Source: JAVBQG01 sp031549185
GTDB taxonomy: Bacteria > Synergistota > Synergistia > Synergistales > Synergistaceae
Direction: 5' to 3'
DNA: 64,000 bases
Assembly: GCA_031549185.1 (NCBI GenBank)
Contig: JAVBQG010000011.1
Coordinates: 1-64,000, forward strand
Shown in pieces: positions 16,365 to 24,888 of this stretch; the stretch's first letter is position 1, and every line of letters begins with the position of its first letter. The notes under the pieces were generated by a model that was not told the origin of the DNA, ran no database searches, and worked only from the letters and a program-made list of their open reading frames with translations. The translations under genes were made by a program, and so were the position numbers.

Positions 16365-16886
16365 ATGAGCGAGAAATCGGAGCGTGGAGAGGGTCGTTCT
16401 CTGATCGTTCTGGGCGTTTTGGTTCTTGCGTTGATGATTATGACCCCCTGGAGCTTTCGCGCCTACAGCGTCATTGCAGGTTCCTTTCAAGTTGACGATA
16501 TCCTGATTTGCGAAGAATTAAGCGGCGACATGCGCCCTCTTCCGGTCAGCGGCGATTATTTGTCCAGCGGCCTGAAACAAATCTGCCTCTGGTTTTCGTA
16601 CTCGCGCGCGCGGGAAGGGGATGTCGTCGAACTGTCCTGGCAGTACGGGGACGAGACGATACAGAGAGACTCATTTCGCCTGATGGAGCGCAGTGGAATG
16701 CGTTCGTTCTACCTGTTGAAGGAGGATGGATCGCCCCTGCCCGCGGGAGACTACGCGGTGTCGCTTTTCTGCAACGGCCGGGAGAAAGCGGTGCAGGCAT
16801 TCCAGATTCAAAGGGGTTCCCCCGAGGACGATGAAGGAGACGCGACGGACGAGGATGCCGCGAGCAGCGAGAAGGAGGTACCGTAA
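16365..16886 (+). CDS. Single-TM protein with extracytoplasmic domain, unknown function
   Basis: A 173-residue protein with one N-terminal membrane helix (residues about 13-32, ending at PWSF), then a roughly 115-residue beta-rich domain outside the cytoplasm (ICLWFSYSRAREGDVVELSWQY, LPAGDYAVSLFCNGR) and an acidic tail. No family is recognised. The ATG at 16365 (MSEKSERGEGRS) is chosen over upstream in-frame codons for its position after AAGGGTGG. The stop is one base before the next gene, so it is in the same operon. Confidence 0.55.
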   Translation: MSEKSERGEGRSLIVLGVLVLALMIMTPWSFRAYSVIAGSFQVDDILICEELSGDMRPLPVSGDYLSSGLKQICLWFSYSRAREGDVVELSWQYGDETIQRDSFRLMERSGMRSFYLLKEDGSPLPAGDYAVSLFCNGREKAVQAFQIQRGSPEDDEGDATDEDAASSEKEVP

Positions 16887-16887
16887 A

Positions 16888-17538
16888 ATGCGTTTTTTTC
16901 TGGATACCGCAAACATAGAGGAGATAAAGAAAGCGGCGTCATGGGGCGTGATCGCAGGAGTGACGACGAACCCGACTCTCGTCCGGAGAGAGGGGAAGGT
17001 CGATTTCCACGACAGAATCCGCGAGATCGCGTCCGTGGTCGACGGGCCGGTGAGCGCCGAGGTCGTCTCGATGGACCGGGAGGGGATGGTGCGGGAAGCG
17101 CTGGTACTCTCGGCGATTGCGCCGAACGTGGTGGTCAAGGTTCCGATGTGCCAGGAGGGCATGGCGGCGGTGAAGGACTTGTCCGCGCGCGGTATCCCCA
17201 CAAACGTCACGCTGATTTTTTCGCCGCAGCAGGCCCTGCTCGCGGCGGTCGCGGGGGCGACGTACGTCAGCCCCTTCGTCGGGAGACTTGACGATATTGG
17301 CGAAGACGGCATAGAATTGGTAAAAAATATTGCAACACTCTATGCAATTCACGATATTCAGGCTAAAATCATCGCGGCCAGCATTCGAAATAATTTGCAC
17401 GTTTTCGTCTCCGCCATGGCGGGCGCGGACTTCGCTACAATTCCCTTCAACGTTCTCGAAGGGCTCTTTTCACATTCGTTGACAGATAAAGGAATAGCCA
17501 GATTCCTGGCTGACTGGGAGGCATATCAAAAACAATGA
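16888..17538 (+). CDS. Fructose-6-phosphate aldolase / transaldolase (TalC/MipB family)
   Basis: A 216-residue member of the short transaldolase family, starting MRFFLDTANIEEIKKA. GVTTNPTLV lies at about residues 26-34, the Schiff-base lysine is in VVVKVPM (about residue 84) and IFSPQQALLAA at 112-122. Members are either fructose-6-phosphate aldolases or true transaldolases, which cannot be settled by eye. GAAGGAGGT precedes the ATG. It sits between sugar-related genes and rho and overlaps rho by four bases. Confidence 0.9.
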   Translation: MRFFLDTANIEEIKKAASWGVIAGVTTNPTLVRREGKVDFHDRIREIASVVDGPVSAEVVSMDREGMVREALVLSAIAPNVVVKVPMCQEGMAAVKDLSARGIPTNVTLIFSPQQALLAAVAGATYVSPFVGRLDDIGEDGIELVKNIATLYAIHDIQAKIIAASIRNNLHVFVSAMAGADFATIPFNVLEGLFSHSLTDKGIARFLADWEAYQKQ

Positions 17539-18890
17539 ACAATACGACGGAAGCGGATACCATCACCACGGTACAGGAGGACGTGGAGAAAGCGGCGCCG
17601 GAAGGCGTGGAGGCTGCGGAGCAGAAGCAGATACCGCGCCCCAGGATCGATTTCAACCAGCTTGCTTCGATGTCCACGACCGAGCTTCGCAAGAAGGCGA
17701 AGGAGCTCGGCGTCAGCAGCCCTTCAACGATGCGCAAGGACGATCTGATCGTCAGCGTGCTGGGCGCGCAGGCCACGCAGATGGGCTTCCGCTTTGGCGG
17801 AGGAACGCTGGAGTGTCTGCCCGAGGGATACGGTTTTCTGCGTCCGTCCGGGCTTTTGCCCAGCAACAACGATATCTACGTGTCCGCGTCGCAGATACGC
17901 AGATTCGGCCTCCGAAACGGCGACGTCGTCTGGGGCATGGTGCGCCCCCCGCGCGATCCCGAACACTATGAAGCTCTGATCAGAGTCGAAACGGTCAACT
18001 TCTCGGATCCGGAGGAAGCGCGCAAAAGACCACACTTCGAAGCCCTCGTCCCCATCTTTCCAGACCAGAAAATATCGCTTGAAACGGAACAGAAGCGCCT
18101 CTCGACGAGGCTGGTCGATCTTTTCGTGCCCATCGGCAAGGGGCAGCGGGCGCTCATCGTATCCCCCCCGAAGGCGGGAAAGACGACCCTGTTGAAGCAC
18201 CTGGCGAACGCGATCACGGTGAACCATCCGGAGGTCATTATGATGGTTCTTCTGATCGACGAGCGTCCGGAAGAGGTGACGGACATGAGCCGCTCCGTCG
18301 ACGGCGAGATCATCGCTTCGACGTTCGACCGTCCGGCGGAGGAGCATATGCGCGTCGCCGCCCTGTCGCTCGAGAAGGCCAAGCGTCTCGTCGAGGTGGG
18401 CAAGGACGTCGTGCTGCTGCTCGACTCCATCACGCGCCTGGCGCGCGCGTCGAACTTGATCGTGCCACCGTCCGGGCGCACCCTCTCCGGCGGCATGGAT
18501 CCCGCCGCGTTGTATTTTCCAAAAAAATTCTTCGGAGCCGCCCGAAATATCGAAAATGGTGGTAGTCTTACCATCATAGGGACGTCGCTGGTCGAAACGG
18601 GAAGCCGAATGGACGATGTGATCTACGAGGAGTTCAAGGGGACCGGCAACATGGAGATCCACCTCTCCCGCAAGATCTCCGAGCAGCGCATTTTCCCGGC
18701 GATCGACATTACCCGCTCCGGTACGAGAAGAGAGGATCTCCTGATGGGCGAGGAGGAGCTGCAGCGCCTCTGGTCGCTGCGCAGGCGAATCGCCAACATG
18801 GACGAGGCTGAAGTCCTCGCCCTGATCATTGATAAGCTGAAGTCGACGGCATCGAATAAGGAGTTTTTGAGCACGATAAAAGTAAGCTGA
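17535..18890 (+). CDS. rho: Transcription termination factor Rho
   Basis: The 451-residue hexameric RNA helicase that ends transcription. An acidic N-terminal segment (about 1-45) precedes the SAP-like helix region (STTELRKKAKELGVSSPSTMRKDDL), the cold-shock RNA-binding fold (GFLRPSGLLPSNNDIYVSASQIRRF) and the ATPase core. The Walker A is PPKAGKTTLLK (about residues 213-223), followed by LLIDERPEEVTDM and the Q-loop region. ATGA overlap with the aldolase gene implies coupling. Confidence 0.96.
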   Translation: MNNTTEADTITTVQEDVEKAAPEGVEAAEQKQIPRPRIDFNQLASMSTTELRKKAKELGVSSPSTMRKDDLIVSVLGAQATQMGFRFGGGTLECLPEGYGFLRPSGLLPSNNDIYVSASQIRRFGLRNGDVVWGMVRPPRDPEHYEALIRVETVNFSDPEEARKRPHFEALVPIFPDQKISLETEQKRLSTRLVDLFVPIGKGQRALIVSPPKAGKTTLLKHLANAITVNHPEVIMMVLLIDERPEEVTDMSRSVDGEIIASTFDRPAEEHMRVAALSLEKAKRLVEVGKDVVLLLDSITRLARASNLIVPPSGRTLSGGMDPAALYFPKKFFGAARNIENGGSLTIIGTSLVETGSRMDDVIYEEFKGTGNMEIHLSRKISEQRIFPAIDITRSGTRREDLLMGEEELQRLWSLRRRIANMDEAEVLALIIDKLKSTASNKEFLSTIKVS

Positions 18891-18964
18891 GTTTTGCTTG
18901 TTGCTTGACTTCTTGATGTGTCGCCGGCTTTTTGCAGCTGGCGGCAGTGAGGAGGTTTTTCTGA

Positions 18965-20263
18965 ATGGAGAAACGCAAAAAGGGAATTCTGGGAGGCTTG
19001 TGCGCCTTCACACTGTTCGCCACGTATGCGTGTGCGAGTTACGCCGGCAAAAACGCCGATTCTTACTGGTCCTCCTTCGACACGAGGGAAGGCGCACGAG
19101 CCGATCTTACGTCCGGCTTCGTCGTGGTCGACGCAACTTCTTCGAGCAATGCGGACGAAGGAATCGGCCCATTCAGAGGCAGCGGCCCCTCGTTTACGGA
19201 CGAGGACGTGATTCTGGAGGAAAGCACGGGAGAAGAGAGGAGCTCGGACAAGCAGCCCGAGACCGTTTACTGGAAAGAGATCACAATCGGAGCCGGAGAA
19301 ACCCTTTCTAAAATTGTCGAGGTCCACGGCATCGCCATCAAAGACATTATGCGAGCGAACGAGCTGACAAATCAGCACAGACTGCGAGAGGGGCAGGTCC
19401 TTTTCATCCCCGACAGCCCCGAACGTGTGCTGGAGACACTTGCCCACGTCCGGGAGCTCAAAAACGAGGAGATCGCCAAGCGTAAGCAGGCGGAAAAACT
19501 CAAGGTGACGGCCTACGTCGTCAAGGACGGCGACAGCCTCTGGAGCGTGGCGAACGCCTTCGACCTCGACGTCAACACGCTCTTCGGATGCAACAAGATA
19601 TCCGATTCCGACGTGCTCAAGGTGGGTACCACTCTTCGCGTTCCCAACCAGGATGGTATCTATGTCAAGATCCGCCCCAATCAGACGGTGGATAAGCTGG
19701 CAAAGGAGTACAGCATTTTTCCCGAGGCAATCTACTCGGCCAACGACATCAAAGAGGGAGCGTTGCTTGTGCAGGGAGCCGAAGTCTTCCTGCCGGGGGC
19801 GAAAGTTGTGGCTTTCGTGGAGTCCGGAAAGGGCAAGTCCGCGATTGCCCGCAACGTGAAGGAGAAGGTATCCGTGCAGCGCGGTCTCGGCTGGCCGGTC
19901 GTCGGGAAAATATCCAGTTCTTTCGGCTGGCGTAGGGATCCGGTCCGGGGTGGCAGGGACTTCCACACGGGGCTCGACATCCGGGCGCCTTACGGTCGGA
20001 CGATCGTCGCCGCGGCGAGCGGTACCGTCGTCTACTCCGGATGGATGGGGGGCTACGGCAAGGCCGTCGTTATCTCCCACCCCGGCGGTATGACGACCCT
20101 TTACGGGCATTGCAGCAAGCTGGTGGCACAGAGAGGCCAGAAGGTACAGAGGGGGACGAAGATCGCCCATATCGGAAGCACCGGCAGGTCGACGGGCAAT
20201 CACGTTCACTTCGAGGTTCGCCGGGGAGGGAGTCTTGTCAATCCGATCAAGGCGATGCGTTAG
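18965..20263 (+). CDS. Exported LysM - M23 metallopeptidase (murein hydrolase)
   Basis: A 432-residue cell-wall protein. It has a signal peptide (1-27). Three LysM-like modules follow: about 107-155 (ITIGAGETLSKIVEVHG), 178-227 (YVVKDGDSLWSVANAF) and 229-275 (IRPNQTVDKLAKEYS). The C-terminal LytM/M23 domain (about 315-432) has zinc ligands in FHTGLDI and HVHFEV and the typical SSFGWR start. It should cleave peptidoglycan cross-links or act as an amidase activator. GAGGAGG precedes the ATG. A dispersed-repeat copy begins right at the stop codon. Confidence 0.92.
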   Translation: MEKRKKGILGGLCAFTLFATYACASYAGKNADSYWSSFDTREGARADLTSGFVVVDATSSSNADEGIGPFRGSGPSFTDEDVILEESTGEERSSDKQPETVYWKEITIGAGETLSKIVEVHGIAIKDIMRANELTNQHRLREGQVLFIPDSPERVLETLAHVRELKNEEIAKRKQAEKLKVTAYVVKDGDSLWSVANAFDLDVNTLFGCNKISDSDVLKVGTTLRVPNQDGIYVKIRPNQTVDKLAKEYSIFPEAIYSANDIKEGALLVQGAEVFLPGAKVVAFVESGKGKSAIARNVKEKVSVQRGLGWPVVGKISSSFGWRRDPVRGGRDFHTGLDIRAPYGRTIVAAASGTVVYSGWMGGYGKAVVISHPGGMTTLYGHCSKLVAQRGQKVQRGTKIAHIGSTGRSTGNHVHFEVRRGGSLVNPIKAMR

Positions 20264-20347
20264 GAAGGCGCTGATTAAATCGCGCAGGCTGCAATTTGCC
20301 GGTGTGTAGAATGCAGGAATAGGCTCCTGACGATACATCAGCCTTTC
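20263..20347 (+). repeat. Dispersed intergenic repeat, copy 3 (both ends visible)
   Basis: The left end GGAAGGCGCTGATTAA and right end GACGATACATCAGCCTTTC are imperfect inverted repeats of each other, giving an element of about 85 bases between the M23 gene and pyrG. The right half aligns with the other copies. Confidence 0.6.
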
Positions 20348-20397
20348 ATTGGAAGCGTGGTTTAAATTTCGATCTATTCATGAGGAGTGGTGATGCG

Positions 20398-22002
20398 ATG
20401 ACGAAGTTTGTCTTTGTGACGGGGGGTGTGGTCTCCTCGCTCGGGAAGGGTATTACCGCCGCTTCTCTCGGAAACCTTCTGAAACGAAGGGGGTTCAAAG
20501 TTTCCATCATAAAAATGGATCCGTACTTGAATGTCGACGCGGGCACGATGGACCCCTTCCAGCACGGAGAGGTCTTCGTCACAGACGACGGTGCGGAGAC
20601 GGACCTCGATCTCGGACACTACGAGCGCTTCATCGACGAGCGCCTCAGCTATTACAACAGCGTCACGGCGGGCAAGATATACTCCGAGGTCATCAACAAG
20701 GAGCGCAACGGGCACTACCACGGCGGCACCGTCCAGGTGATCCCGCACGTGACGAACGAGATACAGGAGAGCATTCTGCGCGTCGCCTCCGGACAGGATG
20801 TCGTGATCGCGGAGATCGGCGGCACCGTGGGCGACATCGAAGGGCTGCCGTTCCTCGAGGCCATCCGCCAGTTTCCCGCGCGGGTTGGGCGCGACAACGT
20901 CCTCTACTGTCACGTCACGCTGGTTCCCTATATCAGCGCAGCGGGCGAGATGAAGACCAAGCCGACGCAGCACAGCGTCAACGAGCTTCGTCGCATCGGA
21001 ATACAGCCCGACATCATCGTCTGCCGGTCGCAGTTCCACCTCGACCAGGGGCTGAAGGACAAGATCGCCCTCTTTTGCAGCGTTCAGAGCGGCAGCATCA
21101 TGGAAGCGAAGGACATGGACACGATCTATCGCATCCCGCTCTCGCTCGAGCAGCAGGGTTTCGACCGGCTCGTCATGGACAAACTGGGAATCAAATACAA
21201 AAATAAAATAGAAGTCAGCGACTGGGTCGAATTTCTCGAGAAGCACGACAACCCGACAGCCGAGGTGGAGATTGCGCTGATAGGCAAGTACACCAGCATC
21301 AAGGACGCCTATCTGAGTGTCAACGAGGCGCTGAATCACGCCGGGATCTACAACCAGGCCAAAGTGAACATTCGGGCGATCGAAGCGGAAGAGATCGAAC
21401 AGAAGGGCGCGGAGGCGGTTCTCGCCGGCGTGCACGGTATCCTTGTGCCGGGTGGTTTCGGATCGAGGGGGTTCGAGGGAAAGATCGCGGCGGCCGGCTA
21501 CGCCAGGGAGAAGAAGGTTCCCTTCCTCGGCATCTGCCTCGGGATGCATGCGGCCGTGATCGATTTCGCGCGCAACGTCGCGCAGCTCGCGTCTGCGAAC
21601 AGCTCGGAGATGGATCCCGGCACACCGAATCCAGTGGTACACCTGATGGAAGAGCAGAAGACGGTCGACTGCCTGGGGGGCACGATGCGGCTTGGGGCAT
21701 ACGCGTGCAGCCTCAAGAAAGGATCGATGGCCCACAAAGCCTATGGGGTGGACGAGGTCCGGGAGCGCCACCGCCATCGCTACGAGTTCAACAACAGCTA
21801 CCGCGACAGATTCGATACGGCCGGACTGAAGGTCACCGGTCGTTACCTCGAAAAGGACCTGGTCGAGATCGTCGAGTTGGAGGGGCATCCGTGGTTCGTC
21901 GCAGGGCAGTTTCACCCCGAGTTTTTGTCGAGACCGCTGCGCCCGCATCCTCTGTTCAGGGATTTTGTCGCCGCCGCCAGGAAAATCGCCGAGAAGAAGT
22001 GA
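20398..22002 (+). CDS. pyrG: CTP synthase
   Basis: Converts UTP to CTP using glutamine nitrogen, extending the pyrimidine pathway encoded earlier in the window. The 534-residue protein has the amidoligase domain (MTKFVFVTGGVVSSLGKGI, KMDPYLNVDAGTMDPFQHGEVFV) and a class I glutamine amidotransferase domain with nucleophile Cys in FLGICLGMHAAV (about residue 380) and a C-terminal HPEF. The start at 20398 follows GAGGAGTGGTG; an in-frame ATG six codons earlier overlaps that site and is less likely. Confidence 0.96.
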   Translation: MTKFVFVTGGVVSSLGKGITAASLGNLLKRRGFKVSIIKMDPYLNVDAGTMDPFQHGEVFVTDDGAETDLDLGHYERFIDERLSYYNSVTAGKIYSEVINKERNGHYHGGTVQVIPHVTNEIQESILRVASGQDVVIAEIGGTVGDIEGLPFLEAIRQFPARVGRDNVLYCHVTLVPYISAAGEMKTKPTQHSVNELRRIGIQPDIIVCRSQFHLDQGLKDKIALFCSVQSGSIMEAKDMDTIYRIPLSLEQQGFDRLVMDKLGIKYKNKIEVSDWVEFLEKHDNPTAEVEIALIGKYTSIKDAYLSVNEALNHAGIYNQAKVNIRAIEAEEIEQKGAEAVLAGVHGILVPGGFGSRGFEGKIAAAGYAREKKVPFLGICLGMHAAVIDFARNVAQLASANSSEMDPGTPNPVVHLMEEQKTVDCLGGTMRLGAYACSLKKGSMAHKAYGVDEVRERHRHRYEFNNSYRDRFDTAGLKVTGRYLEKDLVEIVELEGHPWFVAGQFHPEFLSRPLRPHPLFRDFVAAARKIAEKK

Positions 22003-22043
22003 TAATACTAACAGTGCCACGACCAAAAGGGGGAGATAACGTA

Positions 22044-23069
22044 ATGAAACGCCTTATCGTCGCCATGACATTATCCGTTTTTGCGGTATTGTTCTGCTCG
22101 AGCGCTTTGTTCGCGGCTGACTCCGCCGCATCGAAGGACCTGAGCCCTTCGGGAACGGCACTGCAAGGTCTGGACCGAGTCGAAACGATCGTCTACGGAT
22201 CGTCGCAGACAGGCGGATTACTGCCCCGCCTCTCGAAGGTGGAGACGGATCTTTTCGGCAGAGAGCTGCCCGGGAGTTTGACGGAGCGCCAGCAGGCGCT
22301 GCAGAACTTTGTGGAGGACGGAACCGCCACACAGCCCTCCCTTCTCTTCAAGATGGGAGTCGCCGAGTGGGTCACTCTTCGCAGGACGCACCCGTCCAAG
22401 CCGATGATCGATCGCATCAGTTTCCTCGAGAAGACACTGGAGGACCAGATTCAGGCCGGTGCCCTCAGTGCAAGGCTGGAGCGCGTACTGGCGAAGCTCT
22501 TGCCCAGCGGCGTGGCAGCCATGAACGTCCAGGTTCCCGCGCACACGGTTCTCAAAGCCAAGTTCCTGCAGACCCTGACCGTGAGAAATGTGAAAAAGGG
22601 AGACCTGATCGAGCTCGAATTGAACGAAGACTGCATTATCAATGGAATCCTTGCCGCGCCCACTGGCAACCGGATCTTCGCTGAAGTCACGAAGGTGAAG
22701 ATGCCACGCAGCTTCGGACGCCCGTCGGAGATCGGCGTCGAATTTCAGAACGTCGAGGCTCTTGATGGTCATATGGCGGCCGTTTACATCGGCCCAGCGG
22801 CCAAAAAGGCGATGGAGATCGACTCCGCCGCTGTGGGAGCGGGAGCGGCCAGCCTCGTCGGCGCCGTTTTGATCGGTCCGGTGGGCCTTGCAGGCGGCTT
22901 CCTCGTGCGGGGCAGCGACAAGCAGATTCCGGAGGGAACGCTCGTGTACGTCGAGACGACGGAACAGACGGGAGTTCTCGGTTTTCAGGTCCCCACGACA
23001 ATGAATAACGTCGTAGATCCTGCGACGCTCGCGCCGCAGGGGACAATCCCGCAAAATCCGCCGAATTAG
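22044..23069 (+). CDS. Exported protein of unknown function with C-terminal glycine-rich hydrophobic segment
   Basis: A 341-residue protein. It has a signal peptide (residues 1-25). Repeated helical segments follow, with a recurring LxRLxKVEtdLFGrelPGSLTERQ-type motif seen once in full (about residues 60-85). A beta domain lies at about 170-260 (VPAHTVLKAKFLQTLTVRNVKKGD), then a glycine/alanine-rich hydrophobic stretch (about 268-295) that could touch a membrane, then a Pro-rich end. No family is recognised. GGGGGAGAT precedes the ATG; only 41 bases separate it from pyrG. Confidence 0.6.
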   Translation: MKRLIVAMTLSVFAVLFCSSALFAADSAASKDLSPSGTALQGLDRVETIVYGSSQTGGLLPRLSKVETDLFGRELPGSLTERQQALQNFVEDGTATQPSLLFKMGVAEWVTLRRTHPSKPMIDRISFLEKTLEDQIQAGALSARLERVLAKLLPSGVAAMNVQVPAHTVLKAKFLQTLTVRNVKKGDLIELELNEDCIINGILAAPTGNRIFAEVTKVKMPRSFGRPSEIGVEFQNVEALDGHMAAVYIGPAAKKAMEIDSAAVGAGAASLVGAVLIGPVGLAGGFLVRGSDKQIPEGTLVYVETTEQTGVLGFQVPTTMNNVVDPATLAPQGTIPQNPPN

Positions 23070-23111
23070 GCGATCGCATTACAGGCTCTTTTCAATTACA
23101 CAGGTTGTAAA

Positions 23112-23144
23112 ATGGAGCGCGAACGATTCCAGTTCGCGCTCCAT
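23112..23144. terminator. Strong 13-bp hairpin between exported-protein genes
   Basis: Perfect inverted repeat: arms 23112-23124 and 23132-23144 with a seven-base loop. No T-run follows on the plus strand, so it may be a Rho-assisted terminator, an mRNA end-stabiliser or a binding site rather than a classical terminator. Confidence 0.5.
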
Positions 23145-23195
23145 GCGGTTCGAACGCACAATTTGAATCAAAGGCATGAAGGGTGAAGCGTTAAA

Positions 23196-24365
23196 ATGGG
23201 GATGGTTTGTCTGAGACGAAAAACCGTTTTGTCCGCCGTACTGTTTGTACTGTTCCTCGTTTCGGTTTTCGTGCCGTCCGCGTCTGCCTCCCCGGAGCAG
23301 GACAAGGCGCTCGAGATACTGGACAGCCGTACCTCCTCCCACTGGGGGGAGGATAACTTGGCCTGGGTCGTTCACTATCCAGAAGGATTGGTGGAGCCAT
23401 GGGTGAAGGCCCAGGCGGCGAAACGAAAGTTGAATGCCGAGCAGACCGAGCAGTACCGCAAATCCTTCACGGACGAGCTCAAGGTCGGCGCGGCCACGGC
23501 CATTCTGCTGTCCGTGCACTCCTACGGCGGGGCGCCCCTGAAACTCGCGCCGATCTCGAAAAACGTGACCCTGATCGACTCCTCCGGCAAGCGCATCTCC
23601 CCGATGGTCTACGAAAAAAAACTGGACAATCCGATCGGCGGCCTGATGCAGGGCTTCGTCTTCTTCCCCCTGCAGAAGGACGATAATTTCAGGATCGCCG
23701 TCAAGGGGCTCGTCTCTGACAGAGAGACGATTTTCGCGTTCGGCGATTTCTCCGGCGCCACGATCGCGACGGCGACGGGAGGTTCCGGCAGTGTCGCGAA
23801 GAAGCCGCAGAATGCGGCCGGACAACAGAAGGAGGCCATCGTGAGGATCCCCACGACGAAACCGCCGGCTTCGCCGACTCCGCCGAAAACGCCTGTCGCC
23901 TCTCCCGACGCGAAGCGGGAGGAGCCGGAATTTTCTACAGCGGGCGAGATATACGCGCCGACGACACCGCGCGAGGTCCCCCCCCCTTCCGATCCCCCCA
24001 TTTCGTCGCCCCCCGCAGGGCAAGAAGCTCCCCCTTCGCCGCAAAAAGCGGCGGCGCAGACGCTGTCGAGGCTTGCGCCCAGGCAAGCCCTGGACGTTTT
24101 TTTGAAGGCCTGGATCAAGGGAGATACGGATCGCATGTACGAGCTCCTCTCGTCCGAATCGCAGACCAGGATATCGAAGGACCTCTTCGAGAAGGACGTA
24201 CTGGCCGGAGGGTTCCGGCAGGGATTGCGCGACGGCTACAAGGTCGCCTGGGAGGGGAACAGCGCCAAGGTGACGGTTTCCCGGAAGATGCTGCTGATGC
24301 GATCGCTCGACAGCAAACGGTTCGATTTCGTGGAAGAGAATGGATCGGCGCGTATCGCGTGGTAA
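23196..24365 (+). CDS. Exported protein with Pro-rich linker and NTF2-like C-terminal domain
   Basis: A 389-residue protein. It has a signal peptide (about 1-32, ending SASAS) and an N-terminal domain (about 33-190) that resembles the exported protein at 13504-14274 around VTLIDSSGKRISPMVYEKKL and GFVFFPLQ. A Pro/Ala/Ser-rich linker follows (about 210-290). The C-terminal domain (about 295-389, RQALDVFLKAWIKGDTDRMYELLS) looks like an NTF2/SnoaL-type fold. Function is unknown. The last 26 bases overlap lptC, which links it to the LPS-export genes. Confidence 0.65.
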   Translation: MGMVCLRRKTVLSAVLFVLFLVSVFVPSASASPEQDKALEILDSRTSSHWGEDNLAWVVHYPEGLVEPWVKAQAAKRKLNAEQTEQYRKSFTDELKVGAATAILLSVHSYGGAPLKLAPISKNVTLIDSSGKRISPMVYEKKLDNPIGGLMQGFVFFPLQKDDNFRIAVKGLVSDRETIFAFGDFSGATIATATGGSGSVAKKPQNAAGQQKEAIVRIPTTKPPASPTPPKTPVASPDAKREEPEFSTAGEIYAPTTPREVPPPSDPPISSPPAGQEAPPSPQKAAAQTLSRLAPRQALDVFLKAWIKGDTDRMYELLSSESQTRISKDLFEKDVLAGGFRQGLRDGYKVAWEGNSAKVTVSRKMLLMRSLDSKRFDFVEENGSARIAW

Positions 24366-24888
24366 GATAGTAGCGGTCGCCTCGGTCGCCGCCCTTCTCG
24401 TTCTCGCGTTTTATCTCTGGCGCGATTTGAACCTGCCGCGCACGGTCGATTTGAAAAAAATGCCGGACGTGGTCGTGGAGAACCTGACCTTCGAGAGGAC
24501 GATCGAGGACAGAAACTGGCTGATCAGGGCGACGCGCGCGGAGCACCACGAGGGGGTCATCTCTGCGCGGAGCGTCGATATCAAGGTGGAGGAGCCCGCG
24601 ACGAAAAATCGCTCGCATGTCACGGCACGAAGTGGGGAGTTTACGCAGGAGAGCGCGAATTTCGAGCTCTCGACCGTGACGGGCTCGGCGCTCCTCAAGG
24701 ACCGCAGCGTCGACTGGAGCGCCCCTCTCGCGCGCTACGACAGCTCGATGGACATCTGGACATTCGACGGGGGTATCGTCGCACGGGACAGCAATTCGAT
24801 CGTCTCCGGGGAATTCGGGACCATCACGCCTGCGGGAATTTTCAAACTGGAGAAGGGAGCGGAAGCTCGTTGGAACGTGGACGAATGA
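24340..24888 (+). CDS. lptC: LptC-like LPS export bitopic protein
   Basis: A 182-residue protein with one N-terminal membrane helix (about 8-25) and a periplasmic beta-jellyroll pattern (VVVENLTFERTIEDRNWLIRATRAEHHEGVISARSVDIKV, FTQESANFELSTVTGSALLKDRSVDWSAPLARYDS). This fits LptC, which links the LptBFG transporter to the periplasmic bridge. It overlaps the genes on both sides (26 bases upstream, ATGA downstream). Assignment rests on fold pattern and the neighbouring lptD-like gene. Confidence 0.8.
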   Translation: MDRRVSRGKIVAVASVAALLVLAFYLWRDLNLPRTVDLKKMPDVVVENLTFERTIEDRNWLIRATRAEHHEGVISARSVDIKVEEPATKNRSHVTARSGEFTQESANFELSTVTGSALLKDRSVDWSAPLARYDSSMDIWTFDGGIVARDSNSIVSGEFGTITPAGIFKLEKGAEARWNVDE

